Shown: positions 41,036 through 49,993 of the stretch, piece after piece
Position numbering within the stretch: position 1 is the first letter of the stretch
How the letters are laid out: the number at the start of each line of letters is the position of its first letter
NCBI GenBank assembly: GCA_016936575.1
Contig: JAFGXQ010000113.1
Location: 23,646 to 87,645 of the forward strand
Direction of reading: 5' to 3'
Origin: Deltaproteobacteria bacterium
Lineage (GTDB): Bacteria; Myxococcota_A; Polyangia; JAAYKL01
DNA length: 64,000 nucleotides
Notes under the pieces: model-generated
The model's database searches: none
Seen by the model: only the letters and a program-made list of their open reading frames with translations
What the model was told of the DNA's origin: nothing
Position numbers and translations under genes: made by a program

Positions 41036-42601
41036 TTATTCAATGCAAGATGAGGCCGCGCGGGCGGCTTCGTCCTGACGAAGCATTTCGGCAATTTCTG
41101 AGGCGGTATTTTCAAGCCCATCATCATCCTCAACTGAGAGACCGTACTGCAACGGAACGTGATCGTCTTCTTTGACGAGACGAGGGGCGGAAGGATTCAT
41201 TTTTTTCACAACTCGCAGCTGAAAAAGCACTTTATGTTCGTCGTATTCAAAATTTTGCGTGCCGGCATCGTTCGCAGTGGAGTTACGATGGTTCCATTCA
41301 TACCGAACGCCCCAATCCAGGTTGTCCAGAGAAGGCAACCACCATTCGTTAAAAAATCGAACGGTAAAATCCTTACGTTTGGCCGCTGTACCAAAGGCAT
41401 CGCGCCCCAATTCTCCACCGGAATGGGGAAAATAATCCACCGTTTCGCTGATACCGGTGCGCAGGTGCATCGTTGCAGGTAACTGAGTATTCACCACCGC
41501 CAATAGTCCCATGCCCAGTTGATCGTAGGCTTCTCCAATCGCATCATAAACCTTGCCGTTCAATACCAGCAGAGGAACCATCCATCGATTCAAGCGACGG
41601 GAGGCCCCCACTCCCGCATCCAGCTCCCGCCGGGTGCGACCGTTCTGCATGAAGTATCGCTTTCCCACGCCGGCCAATAGCAACAAACCGCCTTTTGAAC
41701 CGTAATCAATTTCAAAACGATGGGTTTCATAAAACCGTCGCTGCTGCGAATCGGCTAAAAGCAGCAAATTCCCCAGATACGATAAACGAACCGGATACCT
41801 GTCGCCCAGAAACAAACCCGAGCGAAGGGACGAATCCACATAAGAATAATCTGCCACCGCTTCGTCCGCCAGGCCAAGCAGTCGTTCGTTCCACTCCAGA
41901 AACGGTCGTACCTGTTTTCGGGTGGGAATCACAAACTGGGCGCGAAGCTCCAACTTACCCAGGGCACTGTCTTCACTTTCTGCCGCGGCATCCTGAGGAG
42001 ATCCCGCCACCCCGTTGGAAGAATATCCGACCTGAGTTTTCAACTCGAATTCAAGGGGCGCCGTCCGGCCCGCATTGGCGCGTTTCCAATATGAATCCCA
42101 CAGAACTCTATCTTCCGGATATGCCTCTTCCAGACCTTTTTCAACGGCTGGTTCAGTATCGTTTTCGACTGAAGCCATCGCCGCCAGCATCAACTGCCAT
42201 CGTGTTTTCATCGCGTCCGAATTCGGACAACCATCGGTGTTCAACCATTGTCGTGCGTCGTCAAGATTGCCGGAACCGATGTGGTACCAAGCCAAATGAG
42301 AAATCGCCTCGCAGTCGTCGGGATTTAATTCCAACCATTGATACAGCACATTGAATGCCCAGAACATATTCTCGTCCGCATTGTAGGCGCGGGCCAACAA
42401 CAGAACCGGTTCCCGGCGCGCTGGATATTGTTCTTTCAGCGCCTTGAGTCGTTCGATTGCCGCCGGTAACGCTCCCGTCTGTATGTCGTTCTTCAGTGCG
42501 GTCACTTCACACGAAACGCATATGGGCTCGGATGCGGCAACCTGTGTCTGGAAGCCGAACATGCTTCCCACTGAAAGAATAAAAACAAACCGCCACATCA
42601 T
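41036..42601 (-). CDS. TPR plus outer-membrane-like hypothetical protein
   Basis: Signal FQTQVAASEPICVSCEV; TPR-like N-half; barrel-like C-half. Confidence 0.6.
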   Translation of the reverse strand: MMWRFVFILSVGSMFGFQTQVAASEPICVSCEVTALKNDIQTGALPAAIERLKALKEQYPARREPVLLLARAYNADENMFWAFNVLYQWLELNPDDCEAISHLAWYHIGSGNLDDARQWLNTDGCPNSDAMKTRWQLMLAAMASVENDTEPAVEKGLEEAYPEDRVLWDSYWKRANAGRTAPLEFELKTQVGYSSNGVAGSPQDAAAESEDSALGKLELRAQFVIPTRKQVRPFLEWNERLLGLADEAVADYSYVDSSLRSGLFLGDRYPVRLSYLGNLLLLADSQQRRFYETHRFEIDYGSKGGLLLLAGVGKRYFMQNGRTRRELDAGVGASRRLNRWMVPLLVLNGKVYDAIGEAYDQLGMGLLAVVNTQLPATMHLRTGISETVDYFPHSGGELGRDAFGTAAKRKDFTVRFFNEWWLPSLDNLDWGVRYEWNHRNSTANDAGTQNFEYDEHKVLFQLRVVKKMNPSAPRLVKEDDHVPLQYGLSVEDDDGLENTASEIAEMLRQDEAARAASSCIE

Positions 42602-43632
42602 AGCGCTGACTCCGACGAAGAGTCTGTATCTACCGATTCAATAATAGCATCGGCACAGCAGCGAAATCCGCGAGCGGAAGGCGTCCATGTGCCCGGCACA
42701 TAACTGCATTTGTGTAGCCGAGGAGAATCTGAACAATTGTATGCACCGCCACGAATGGTCATATCATTGCCGCTTCGGGTATGCTCCCACAGATTGCCGT
42801 TCATATCAAAAACCCCGTACCCGTTTGTGCAACCTGGAAAGCTGCCTGTGGGCATCAGGTGATAATTCGCTCCGCAGGTGTGATAGCACAGCGCGAACGG
42901 GCACTCCGCAGATTCGCTGCAGGCACTGCTCTCACAATTGCAAAATGTATCAATTCCGTTGCAGGCAGCCGCCTCATATTCGTTGCCGTAACTGTATTCG
43001 GTCGCATCCGGCCCGATACAGGCGCGATACCATTGGTCTGCTGTACACAACGTCTTCCCGGCGGATTCACAGGCTGCCTGTGCGGCAGCGTTATCGACCA
43101 CCTGCCAAGGCATCACCCCCGGGCGACTGAGCGCCATGGAATCATCTGCGCCGCGGCTGATTTCGGTGGCATCTCTTCTTGAGGCTTCGTATATGTCAAT
43201 GCAAAACGATTGGTCCACCACGACCATCCCTTCCGGACAAAAAATGGTCATTTGCGGCGGCGCTTTGCAGTAGTGTGCCTCACAGGTAAACCCATTTGAA
43301 CAATCCGCATCACCAACGCACTGTGACGCTTCGCATTTTCCGGTGTTCACATCACAATAGTCGGTTCCATTGCAGTCCGCGTCGCTTCGGCAATGAGAAA
43401 TACACTGCCCGGGGTCGGAAATATCAGTATCCCCGGCATTCGCACTATCCGTGTCATTTATGTCGGCAGGCCGGCTTGCGGTGGAATTCGGAAAGGAACA
43501 GAATTGGTCGCTTCGACAATCGGCATCGTTGTAGCAAACCGGTTCAATAAAACAGCCCGAAAGAATAGCGGAGATTCCCCACATGCACCCGATGCATGCC
43601 ACACGGTTGAAAACGTTCAGAGGAATCTCCAT
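42598..43632 (-). CDS. SUMF1/FGE-sulfatase-domain lipoprotein
   Basis: AAQAACESAGKTLCTADQWYRAC...GYGVFDMNGNLWEHTRSGNDMTIRGGAYNC...RGFRCC. Confidence 0.8.
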   Translation of the reverse strand: MEIPLNVFNRVACIGCMWGISAILSGCFIEPVCYNDADCRSDQFCSFPNSTASRPADINDTDSANAGDTDISDPGQCISHCRSDADCNGTDYCDVNTGKCEASQCVGDADCSNGFTCEAHYCKAPPQMTIFCPEGMVVVDQSFCIDIYEASRRDATEISRGADDSMALSRPGVMPWQVVDNAAAQAACESAGKTLCTADQWYRACIGPDATEYSYGNEYEAAACNGIDTFCNCESSACSESAECPFALCYHTCGANYHLMPTGSFPGCTNGYGVFDMNGNLWEHTRSGNDMTIRGGAYNCSDSPRLHKCSYVPGTWTPSARGFRCCADAIIESVDTDSSSESAL

Positions 43633-43638
43633 GTCGGT

Positions 43639-45330
43639 TTATTTCTCCCTTGGATACGACCACGCCATAATACCACCTTCCATAACCCGCACATTCGTGT
43701 ATCCGGCTGCTTTTACAATCAAAGACGCTTCATATCCTCTCAGGGAAATTTTGCAATAGCATACTATCGGAGTATCTTTGTCTTGCGGCAAATCTGAAAG
43801 ACGCGTACGAAGTGCCCCCAGCGGAATCAACACTTCACCAATACCCAAGCGCATCTCCTCGAACTCGGCCGGAGAGCGCACATCCAACAAAAATAGGTTC
43901 TGTTTCTTGCAGCTGTTCTGATGCACCTCCTCACAGGAGATTCCCGCCATCGTACCTTCCAGCTTGTTCTGCATAATATGCGCAGATGCGATAAAATGAT
44001 CGATGGCCAATGAAAACGGCGGCGCGTAGGGCAAATCCGCATTGGCCACATCATCCACTGTTAAATTTCCGGTGATGGCCATTGCTGCGGTAGCCAGTTG
44101 TTTGCTCACATCACCCGGGCCGACACACTGATACCCCAGAATACGGCGACTGTCTTTTTCCACCAGCAACTTGCTCACGAGCAATTTTCCGCCCATGAAC
44201 ACCGGACAATCGGGGCTGGCATTAATAACTGTTTCGATATTTTCAAACCCCTGCTGCCGTGCGCTCTTCTCAGAAAGTCCTGTGGCACCGGCAGAAAACT
44301 CAAAAATTTTACAGATGCCGGTTTGAATGGTTCCGCTGAACGTTTTCCGATTCTCGGTTGCGGCGTTCTCTCCGGCCACACGACCTTCCAGATTGGCCAA
44401 ATCACCGAACGGCGCGTGAATGGACTCGTTGGTAATTCGATTGGGCACTTCAATGCAGTCACCCACTGCATAAATATCCGGGTCTGAGGTTTGCATGTAT
44501 TTGTTCACCAGCACGCCGCCTCTTTTTCCGACATTCAACCCCGCCTGTTTCGCCAATGTGCTGTTGGGCGTTACCCCCACAGAGAGTACTGCCAATTCAC
44601 AGGGAAGTTCAGTGCCGTTTTGCAATTTCACAGCGGTTAGTTTACCGTCTTTTCCCAAAAACGCCTTCACACCGTTTTCGGTAATCACATGAACCGACTT
44701 GGACTGAATATGGTTCTGTACCAACGCGGCCGGCTCCGGATCCAGGAAGGTAAGCAGTTGAGGCAACATCTCCACAATGGTCACCTCAATGCCCGCCAGT
44801 TGCAGCGCTTCACAGGTTTCAATACCAATCAACCCGCCGCCAATCACCACCGCACGCTTGATTTTCTTTTCATCGCGAATCTTTCTCAGATAGTCGGCAT
44901 CGCTCATGGAGAGCAAGGTGGATATGCCCTCCAAATCGATACCTTCCACATTGGGCACCCTGGGAGATGCGCCCGTGGCGAGAATCAGTTTGTCGTATGT
45001 TTTTACAAATGTTTCCAGGGTGTTCAAATCTTTGCACAATACTTCTTTTTTGTCGCGATTGATCTCCAACGCTTCGGTGTGAGTTAGCGCCTCGATATTT
45101 TTCACTTTTCTAAAAAAATCAGGGTCGCGAATGGCGCCGGTGGGCGTCGCAAGAAGCATATTTCGGTTATCAAACACACCGCCCACGTAATACGGATACC
45201 CGCACGATGCCATAGAGAGGTCTCCCCCCTTTTGAACGAGTGTAATTTCTGCAGTCTCATCACATCTGCGCGCCTTTGCCGCAGCTTTGGGGCCGGCGGC
45301 GGAACCACCAATGATTAAAATTTTTTTCAT
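43639..45330 (-). CDS. CoA-disulfide reductase-like FAD/NAD oxidoreductase fused to rhodanese
   Basis: KILIIGGSAAGPKAAAKARR; MASCGYPYYVGG; AVVIGGGLIGIETCEAL; C-terminal FLLDVRSPAEFEEMR...VCYCKISLRGYEA. Confidence 0.9.
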   Translation of the reverse strand: MKKILIIGGSAAGPKAAAKARRCDETAEITLVQKGGDLSMASCGYPYYVGGVFDNRNMLLATPTGAIRDPDFFRKVKNIEALTHTEALEINRDKKEVLCKDLNTLETFVKTYDKLILATGASPRVPNVEGIDLEGISTLLSMSDADYLRKIRDEKKIKRAVVIGGGLIGIETCEALQLAGIEVTIVEMLPQLLTFLDPEPAALVQNHIQSKSVHVITENGVKAFLGKDGKLTAVKLQNGTELPCELAVLSVGVTPNSTLAKQAGLNVGKRGGVLVNKYMQTSDPDIYAVGDCIEVPNRITNESIHAPFGDLANLEGRVAGENAATENRKTFSGTIQTGICKIFEFSAGATGLSEKSARQQGFENIETVINASPDCPVFMGGKLLVSKLLVEKDSRRILGYQCVGPGDVSKQLATAAMAITGNLTVDDVANADLPYAPPFSLAIDHFIASAHIMQNKLEGTMAGISCEEVHQNSCKKQNLFLLDVRSPAEFEEMRLGIGEVLIPLGALRTRLSDLPQDKDTPIVCYCKISLRGYEASLIVKAAGYTNVRVMEGGIMAWSYPREK

Positions 45331-45402
45331 TGTCTTTCACTTTCTGCCAAATGGGAACAGTCGATATTGAACGTTCGGGTATTCCAATTGCGCCGAGGAA
45401 AA

Positions 45403-45418
45403 AGCAAAGAGTGTACCA
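45403..45418 (-). promoter_or_regulatory. Candidate sigma54 promoter for the 43639-45330 gene
   Basis: Minus strand TGGTACACTCTTTGCT = GG-N10-GC, close to TGGCACG-N4-TTGCW; about 70 nt upstream of ATG. Confidence 0.75.
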
Positions 45419-45491
45419 ATACGTATATTAAGTTGGAAACTCGACGTTGTAAGGAATGATCGCCTTCAGCACAGGATGAACGGAGGTTTTC

Positions 45492-45508
45492 TGAAACGTT
45501 ACGTTTCA
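45492..45508. promoter_or_regulatory. TGAAAC-N5-GTTTCA palindrome (candidate activator site)
   Basis: TGAAACGTTACGTTTCA. Confidence 0.75.
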
Positions 45509-45520
45509 CTATGAAACAAG

Positions 45521-45537
45521 TTAAACATAATGTTTCA
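45521..45537. promoter_or_regulatory. Second copy of the palindrome, one mismatch
   Basis: TTAAACATAATGTTTCA. Confidence 0.6.
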
Positions 45538-45564
45538 CACGTGGATGAGAAACGCCCAGGGCCG

Positions 45565-46278
45565 CTATTTCTTGATAACTTTCTTCAGCACCTCATCCTT
45601 ATCGATTTTGCGGGTACAGAAGAACCAATCCTGACACTCCATATCTTCTTTTCCTTCCATGCGATCTTTGGCGGTGCCGCAGGAACCCGCGGGTGAAATG
45701 ATCACATCGTCTCCGGGGCGCCAATCTGCAGGTGTGGCGATGCCGAACTCATCGGCCGTCTTCAACGCCACTAACACACGGTACAGCTCGTCAAAATTAC
45801 GTCCCAGACTGAGTGGATAATAGATAATGGTGCGGATGATTCCCTTGGGATCAATGAAAAATACTGCTCGAACCGCTTTGGTGGTATCTTCCCCCGGCTG
45901 AATCATGCCGTATTTTTTTGCGACATTCATGCTGATATCTTCAATCAGCGGAAAATTCACCTCTACATCTTTCATGCCGCGGTACTCAATTTTTTCCTTG
46001 ATGGTGCGCAGCCATGCAATATGGCTGTACAATCCGTCCACCGACAAACCGACCAGCTTGCACCCCGCTTCGGCAAACTTGGCATCCATGGATGCGAACG
46101 TGATGAACTCTGATGTGCAAACCGGTGTGAAATCCGCAGGGTGGCTGAAAAGAATGACCCATTCTCCAGAATAATCATTGGGAAAATGAATTTCTCCCTG
46201 AGTGGTTACCGCAGTAAATGCAGGTGCTTTGTCGCCGATTCGAGGCATGGATACAACATCGTCTTTTAAATCTTCCAT
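45565..46278 (-). CDS. Peroxiredoxin (1-Cys/Prx6-like)
   Basis: GEWVILFSHPADFTPVCTSEF; C-terminal arm typical of Prx6-like enzymes. Confidence 0.9.
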   Translation of the reverse strand: MEDLKDDVVSMPRIGDKAPAFTAVTTQGEIHFPNDYSGEWVILFSHPADFTPVCTSEFITFASMDAKFAEAGCKLVGLSVDGLYSHIAWLRTIKEKIEYRGMKDVEVNFPLIEDISMNVAKKYGMIQPGEDTTKAVRAVFFIDPKGIIRTIIYYPLSLGRNFDELYRVLVALKTADEFGIATPADWRPGDDVIISPAGSCGTAKDRMEGKEDMECQDWFFCTRKIDKDEVLKKVIKK

Positions 46279-46385
46279 CGTTTATCTCCTTTTGCAAAAA
46301 GTTGTCAGTGAATTATGCAGGAAAATAATCACCAAAAAATGAAACGCTTGCAATTTTCTCAAAAATTTATGAAAAATAAAATATT

Positions 46386-46402
46386 TGAAACGCGTTGTTT
46401 CA
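46386..46402. promoter_or_regulatory. TGAAAC-N5-GTTTCA palindrome in divergent peroxiredoxin/regulator region
   Basis: TGAAACGCGTTGTTTCA. Confidence 0.75.
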
Positions 46403-46450
46403 AATATGAAACATTTTGTTACGAAGTTTACGCATATTAACAGGAATCAT

Positions 46451-47821
46451 ATGTCTGAAGTCTCTCAGTTATACCCACTCATCGTTGAAAGTATTCACGA
46501 CGGCGTATTCACCGTTGATGAGTCTTTTCGCATCACATCGTTCAATGCGGCAGCGGAAAAAATTATCGGAATAAAAAGAGAGGAAGCCATCGGTAAGAAC
46601 TGCCATGAAGTGTTCCGCACCAATATCTGCCAAAAAAAATGCGCATTGAGACAAACCATCGAAACCGGAAAACCGGCCGGCGACGTGAGAATCAACGCGC
46701 TGAACGCGCAAATGGAAACCGTTCCGCTCGAAATATCGACAGCGGTTCTGAAAGACAACGACGGAAAGCTACTGGGGGGGGTTGAAATTTTTCGGGACCT
46801 CAGCCAGGAAGAACTGTTGCGCAGCGAGCTGTCGGACCGTCACATGTTCGAAGATATGGTGGGGCGCTCCAAAGCGATGGAAGAAATCTTCGCCCTGTTG
46901 CCCAATATCGCCGATGCCGATATCCCCGTGCTGGTAAGGGGCCCCAGCGGCACCGGAAAAGAGCTGGTGGCCAGCGCCATCCACAACCTTTCCAGACGCA
47001 GCAACAAGCCGTTTATTCGCGTCAACTGCGGCGCCCTTCCGGATACGTTGCTCGAATCGGAATTATTCGGCTACGAGCGGGGCGCATTCACCGGCGCAAT
47101 GACACCCAAACCCGGTCGCTTCGCACAGGCAGACGGCGGTACACTTTTTCTCGATGAAATCGGAGACATATCGCCCGCGTTTCAAATTAAACTACTTCGC
47201 GCACTGGAAGAAGGCGAAATTCAACCCCTGGGCAGCACCAAAACCATCCAAGTGAACGTACGACTGGTCTGCGCCACCAACCGCAATCTGGAAAAGCTGG
47301 TTGATGAAGGCGTATTTCGAGAAGATCTGTATTACCGCATCCGCGTGGTCCCCATAGACATTCCGGCGCTGAAAGATCGCAAAGAAGACATTCCGTTTTT
47401 AATTGAACATTTCACCCGGCGCATCAGTGCCAAACTCGGTCGCAAGGCAAAACCGTTCAGCCCCAAAACCCTGCGCTGCCTGTACGATTACGACTACCCC
47501 GGCAACATCCGCGAGCTTCGTAATATTCTGGAACGGGCATTTGTGTTGTGCAAAAACGCATCTGTCCAACCACATTCCCTGCCGCTGGAAGTTCGTTTGG
47601 CCTGCGCCGGAGACCATACCACAGCCGACGAAGCTCTGCCTTCCACCGCATCCCATGAAAAACAGATTCCCACACATCATCGTTCGTATGAATCTGCCTC
47701 GAAAAGCGAATTGCGGACGGTTCTCGATGACGTGGGATGGAACCGGGAAAAGGCGGCCAAACGCCTTCAAATCAGCCGAACCACTCTTTGGCGCCGCATG
47801 AAAGACGAACACTTGGCGTAA
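46451..47821 (+). CDS. PAS-domain sigma54-dependent transcriptional activator
   Basis: PAS with TNICQKKCALRQTIETGKP Cys motif; ESELFGYERGAFTGAMTPKPGRF; C-terminal Fis-type HTH. Start at ATG 46451 rather than 46385. Confidence 0.9.
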   Translation: MSEVSQLYPLIVESIHDGVFTVDESFRITSFNAAAEKIIGIKREEAIGKNCHEVFRTNICQKKCALRQTIETGKPAGDVRINALNAQMETVPLEISTAVLKDNDGKLLGGVEIFRDLSQEELLRSELSDRHMFEDMVGRSKAMEEIFALLPNIADADIPVLVRGPSGTGKELVASAIHNLSRRSNKPFIRVNCGALPDTLLESELFGYERGAFTGAMTPKPGRFAQADGGTLFLDEIGDISPAFQIKLLRALEEGEIQPLGSTKTIQVNVRLVCATNRNLEKLVDEGVFREDLYYRIRVVPIDIPALKDRKEDIPFLIEHFTRRISAKLGRKAKPFSPKTLRCLYDYDYPGNIRELRNILERAFVLCKNASVQPHSLPLEVRLACAGDHTTADEALPSTASHEKQIPTHHRSYESASKSELRTVLDDVGWNREKAAKRLQISRTTLWRRMKDEHLA

Positions 47822-47860
47822 TTCTTGCTCCATTGCCAACCATTTCAGAAACGAGCCACC

Positions 47861-48286
47861 ATGACACACGCATTGAAGCAGGATAAAAAAACCGTGCCCA
47901 TTTCTCATGCCAACTGCATTTTCTGTGGGCGGAGTCATCCGCTGGGACTGGGCATGCGATTCGCGTTGAACGACGACCACAGTGTGGAAACGACGTTTAC
48001 CGGAAACTCTCTGTTGCAAGGGTATCGAGGCATACTTCACGGAGGGGTGATTGCCGGCCTGCTGGATGCAGCAATGACCAATTGTCTGTTTTTAAACGGT
48101 ATCGAAGCATACACCGCCGATCTGAACGTACGCTATCGCCACCCTATCCCGTATAATGCAGACTTAAAAGTAATCGCGCAAATCACGAACGAGCGCTCCG
48201 TAATATACGAACTTGAATCCTTTATTTATGAGGGTGCCCGCGTAATGGCCAAAGCCAACGCCCGATTTATGAAACCATTCGGTTGA
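47861..48286 (+). CDS. PaaI-like hotdog thioesterase
   Basis: YRGILHGGVIAGLLDAAMTN; CIFCGRSHPLGLGMRF. Confidence 0.8.
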   Translation: MTHALKQDKKTVPISHANCIFCGRSHPLGLGMRFALNDDHSVETTFTGNSLLQGYRGILHGGVIAGLLDAAMTNCLFLNGIEAYTADLNVRYRHPIPYNADLKVIAQITNERSVIYELESFIYEGARVMAKANARFMKPFG

Positions 48287-48320
48287 TTCAATACTGCATT
48301 CTCCTGACAATTCCCACTTT

Positions 48321-48337
48321 CGAAACAAATTGTTTCA
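48321..48337. promoter_or_regulatory. TGAAAC-N5-GTTTCA-type palindrome, one mismatch
   Basis: CGAAACAAATTGTTTCA. Confidence 0.65.
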
Positions 48338-48431
48338 TTTTTCCCGTCGCATCCCAGCCGTTTCATTTCGTCTACATTGCTTCTATTCTCTTCTATATAT
48401 TAAAAGACAAAATCGCAACCATCCGTGCTGT

Positions 48432-48447
48432 TGGCGCGCATCTTGCT
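48432..48447 (+). promoter_or_regulatory. Candidate sigma54 promoter for NifX-like/MinD operon
   Basis: TGGCGCGCATCTTGCT = GG-N10-GC, one mismatch in TGGCACG-N4-TTGCW. Confidence 0.65.
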
Positions 48448-48460
48448 TTTACGCTGCAGC

Positions 48461-48844
48461 GTGAAACGTTTTGAAACCATCGCCATTCCCACTTGGAAAA
48501 ATGAAGTGGCGCCCCGATTCGGTGTTGCCGATGAATTTACGATTGTCACGATAGACAGCAACACCGTCGGTGTTCCGCGAATGGTTCAGATGAATGAATC
48601 GCTCTGTTGGAATGAACGATTGGCACTGTTACGCGAACACGGCGTAGATGTTGTAGTCTGCAGTGGATTCAATCAGCGGTTTCTGCCGCTGGCGCAATCT
48701 CTCGGACTGGATGTGAAATGCGGCGTGAACGGCACCATTGAATGGGTGGTTGAAAAATATCAAAAAAAAGAACTGATTTATTTTCAACGGGGATGCGCAC
48801 AGCGACGCCTTCGAAAACGCAAAGGCGGGTTCTGCGCTCGTTGA
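48461..48844 (+). CDS. NifX/NifB-type (dinitrogenase Fe-Mo cofactor family) protein
   Basis: MKRFETIAIPTWKNEVAPRFGVADEFTIV...GVDVVVCSGFNQRF; GTG start. Confidence 0.75.
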   Translation: MKRFETIAIPTWKNEVAPRFGVADEFTIVTIDSNTVGVPRMVQMNESLCWNERLALLREHGVDVVVCSGFNQRFLPLAQSLGLDVKCGVNGTIEWVVEKYQKKELIYFQRGCAQRRLRKRKGGFCAR

Positions 48845-48862
48845 ACAACAAAGGAGAAAAAA

Positions 48863-49177
48863 ATGCCAGGATTAAATCGAAAAGGCCCCAACGGAGAAGG
48901 CCCGATGACAGGTAGAAGAATGGGACGTTGCAACCCGAACTACCGAAACGAATTGAACGAAATGGAAAACGCAAATGTTGAAACAAATGTGATAGAAAAC
49001 GCCGACGACAACGGAGCCGACATGCAATTCGGTATGGGTAGAGGTTTGGGACGCGGTATGGGCAGAGGCATGGGCGGCAGAGGCATGGGCATGGGCATGG
49101 GCAGAGGCAGAGGCATGGGCGGCAGAGGCATGGGCATGGGCAGAGGCATGGGCGGCAGAGGCATGAGACGCGGCTGA
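48863..49177 (+). CDS. DUF5320-like protein with MGRG repeats
   Basis: MPGLNRKGPNGEGPMTGRRMGRCNP; C-terminal GMGRGMGGRGMGMGMGRGRG. Confidence 0.8.
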   Translation: MPGLNRKGPNGEGPMTGRRMGRCNPNYRNELNEMENANVETNVIENADDNGADMQFGMGRGLGRGMGRGMGGRGMGMGMGRGRGMGGRGMGMGRGMGGRGMRRG

Positions 49178-49214
49178 ATCGCTATTCGACTCCCACAAAC
49201 ACAATGAGGTACAT

Positions 49215-49604
49215 ATGAAAGTTGAAAAAAGAATCGCAGTTGCAGTGGAGTCCGGTACCGGGTTGGATGCGCAAGTCAGCCAGCATTTCGGACGTTGTCC
49301 GTCGTTTGTGCTGATAAATACCAAAGACGGCGTCATCGATACCCATACAACCGTTGAAAACCCCCATTTTCACAATCATCAGCCCGGGATGGTCCCCGAA
49401 TTCATTCGCTCTCAGAATGCGAACGTCATCCTTGCCGGAGGAATGGGCCCCAAAGCCGTGAATATGTTCTCGCAAATGGGAATTGAAGTGGCCACGGGTG
49501 CTATCGGACGATTGCAGGCCGTTGTCGAGGCTTACCTGGAAGGAAAAATCAAAGGAATCGTTCCGTGCTCACACGATCACCCCAATAGCTGTGGCGGTCA
49601 CTGA
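49215..49604 (+). CDS. NifX/NifB-type (dinitrogenase Fe-Mo cofactor family) protein
   Basis: IAVAVESGTGLDAQVSQHFGRCPSFVLI...VILAGGMGPKAVNMF...HDHPNSCGGH. Confidence 0.85.
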   Translation: MKVEKRIAVAVESGTGLDAQVSQHFGRCPSFVLINTKDGVIDTHTTVENPHFHNHQPGMVPEFIRSQNANVILAGGMGPKAVNMFSQMGIEVATGAIGRLQAVVEAYLEGKIKGIVPCSHDHPNSCGGH

Positions 49605-49630
49605 CGAAGCACTTCAGAAGGGAACAGCTC

Positions 49631-49993
49631 ATGTCTAAAGTTATTGTTTTCACCACAGAATCCGCATCCGGACTCCAATCCACCATGGACTTGCGATTCG
49701 GTCGAGCCAAAGCGTTTGTGCTTGTGGACATGGAGTCCGGCGAAGTGATAAACGAAATCGAAAACAACAGCCGGGACGCCGCTCACGGCGCAGGCATCGC
49801 CACGGCGGCAATGATTGCCAGCCAGAAGGTCAGCGGCGTTGTGTCGGGCCGATTCGGTCCCAAAGCATACGAGGCGTTGTCAAAATTGAATGTGCCGATG
49901 TGGACACTAAAAGAAGAATGCACGGTGTCTGAAGCGCTATCGCAACTGAAAAACGGGCACCTGGAACAACAGAAGGTTGAAGTGTTTACATGA
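49631..49993 (+). CDS. NifX/NifB-type (dinitrogenase Fe-Mo cofactor family) protein
   Basis: VIVFTTESASGLQSTMDLRFGRAKAFVLVDMESGE...GVVSGRFGPKAYEAL. Confidence 0.85.
   Translation: MSKVIVFTTESASGLQSTMDLRFGRAKAFVLVDMESGEVINEIENNSRDAAHGAGIATAAMIASQKVSGVVSGRFGPKAYEALSKLNVPMWTLKEECTVSEALSQLKNGHLEQQKVEVFT

Noticed and set aside
46290-46312. Possible sigma54 promoter for the peroxiredoxin (CTGACAACTTTTTGCA, minus)
   Set aside because: -12 fits but -24 has TG instead of GG, and the implied TSS is within the RBS region; not convincing.
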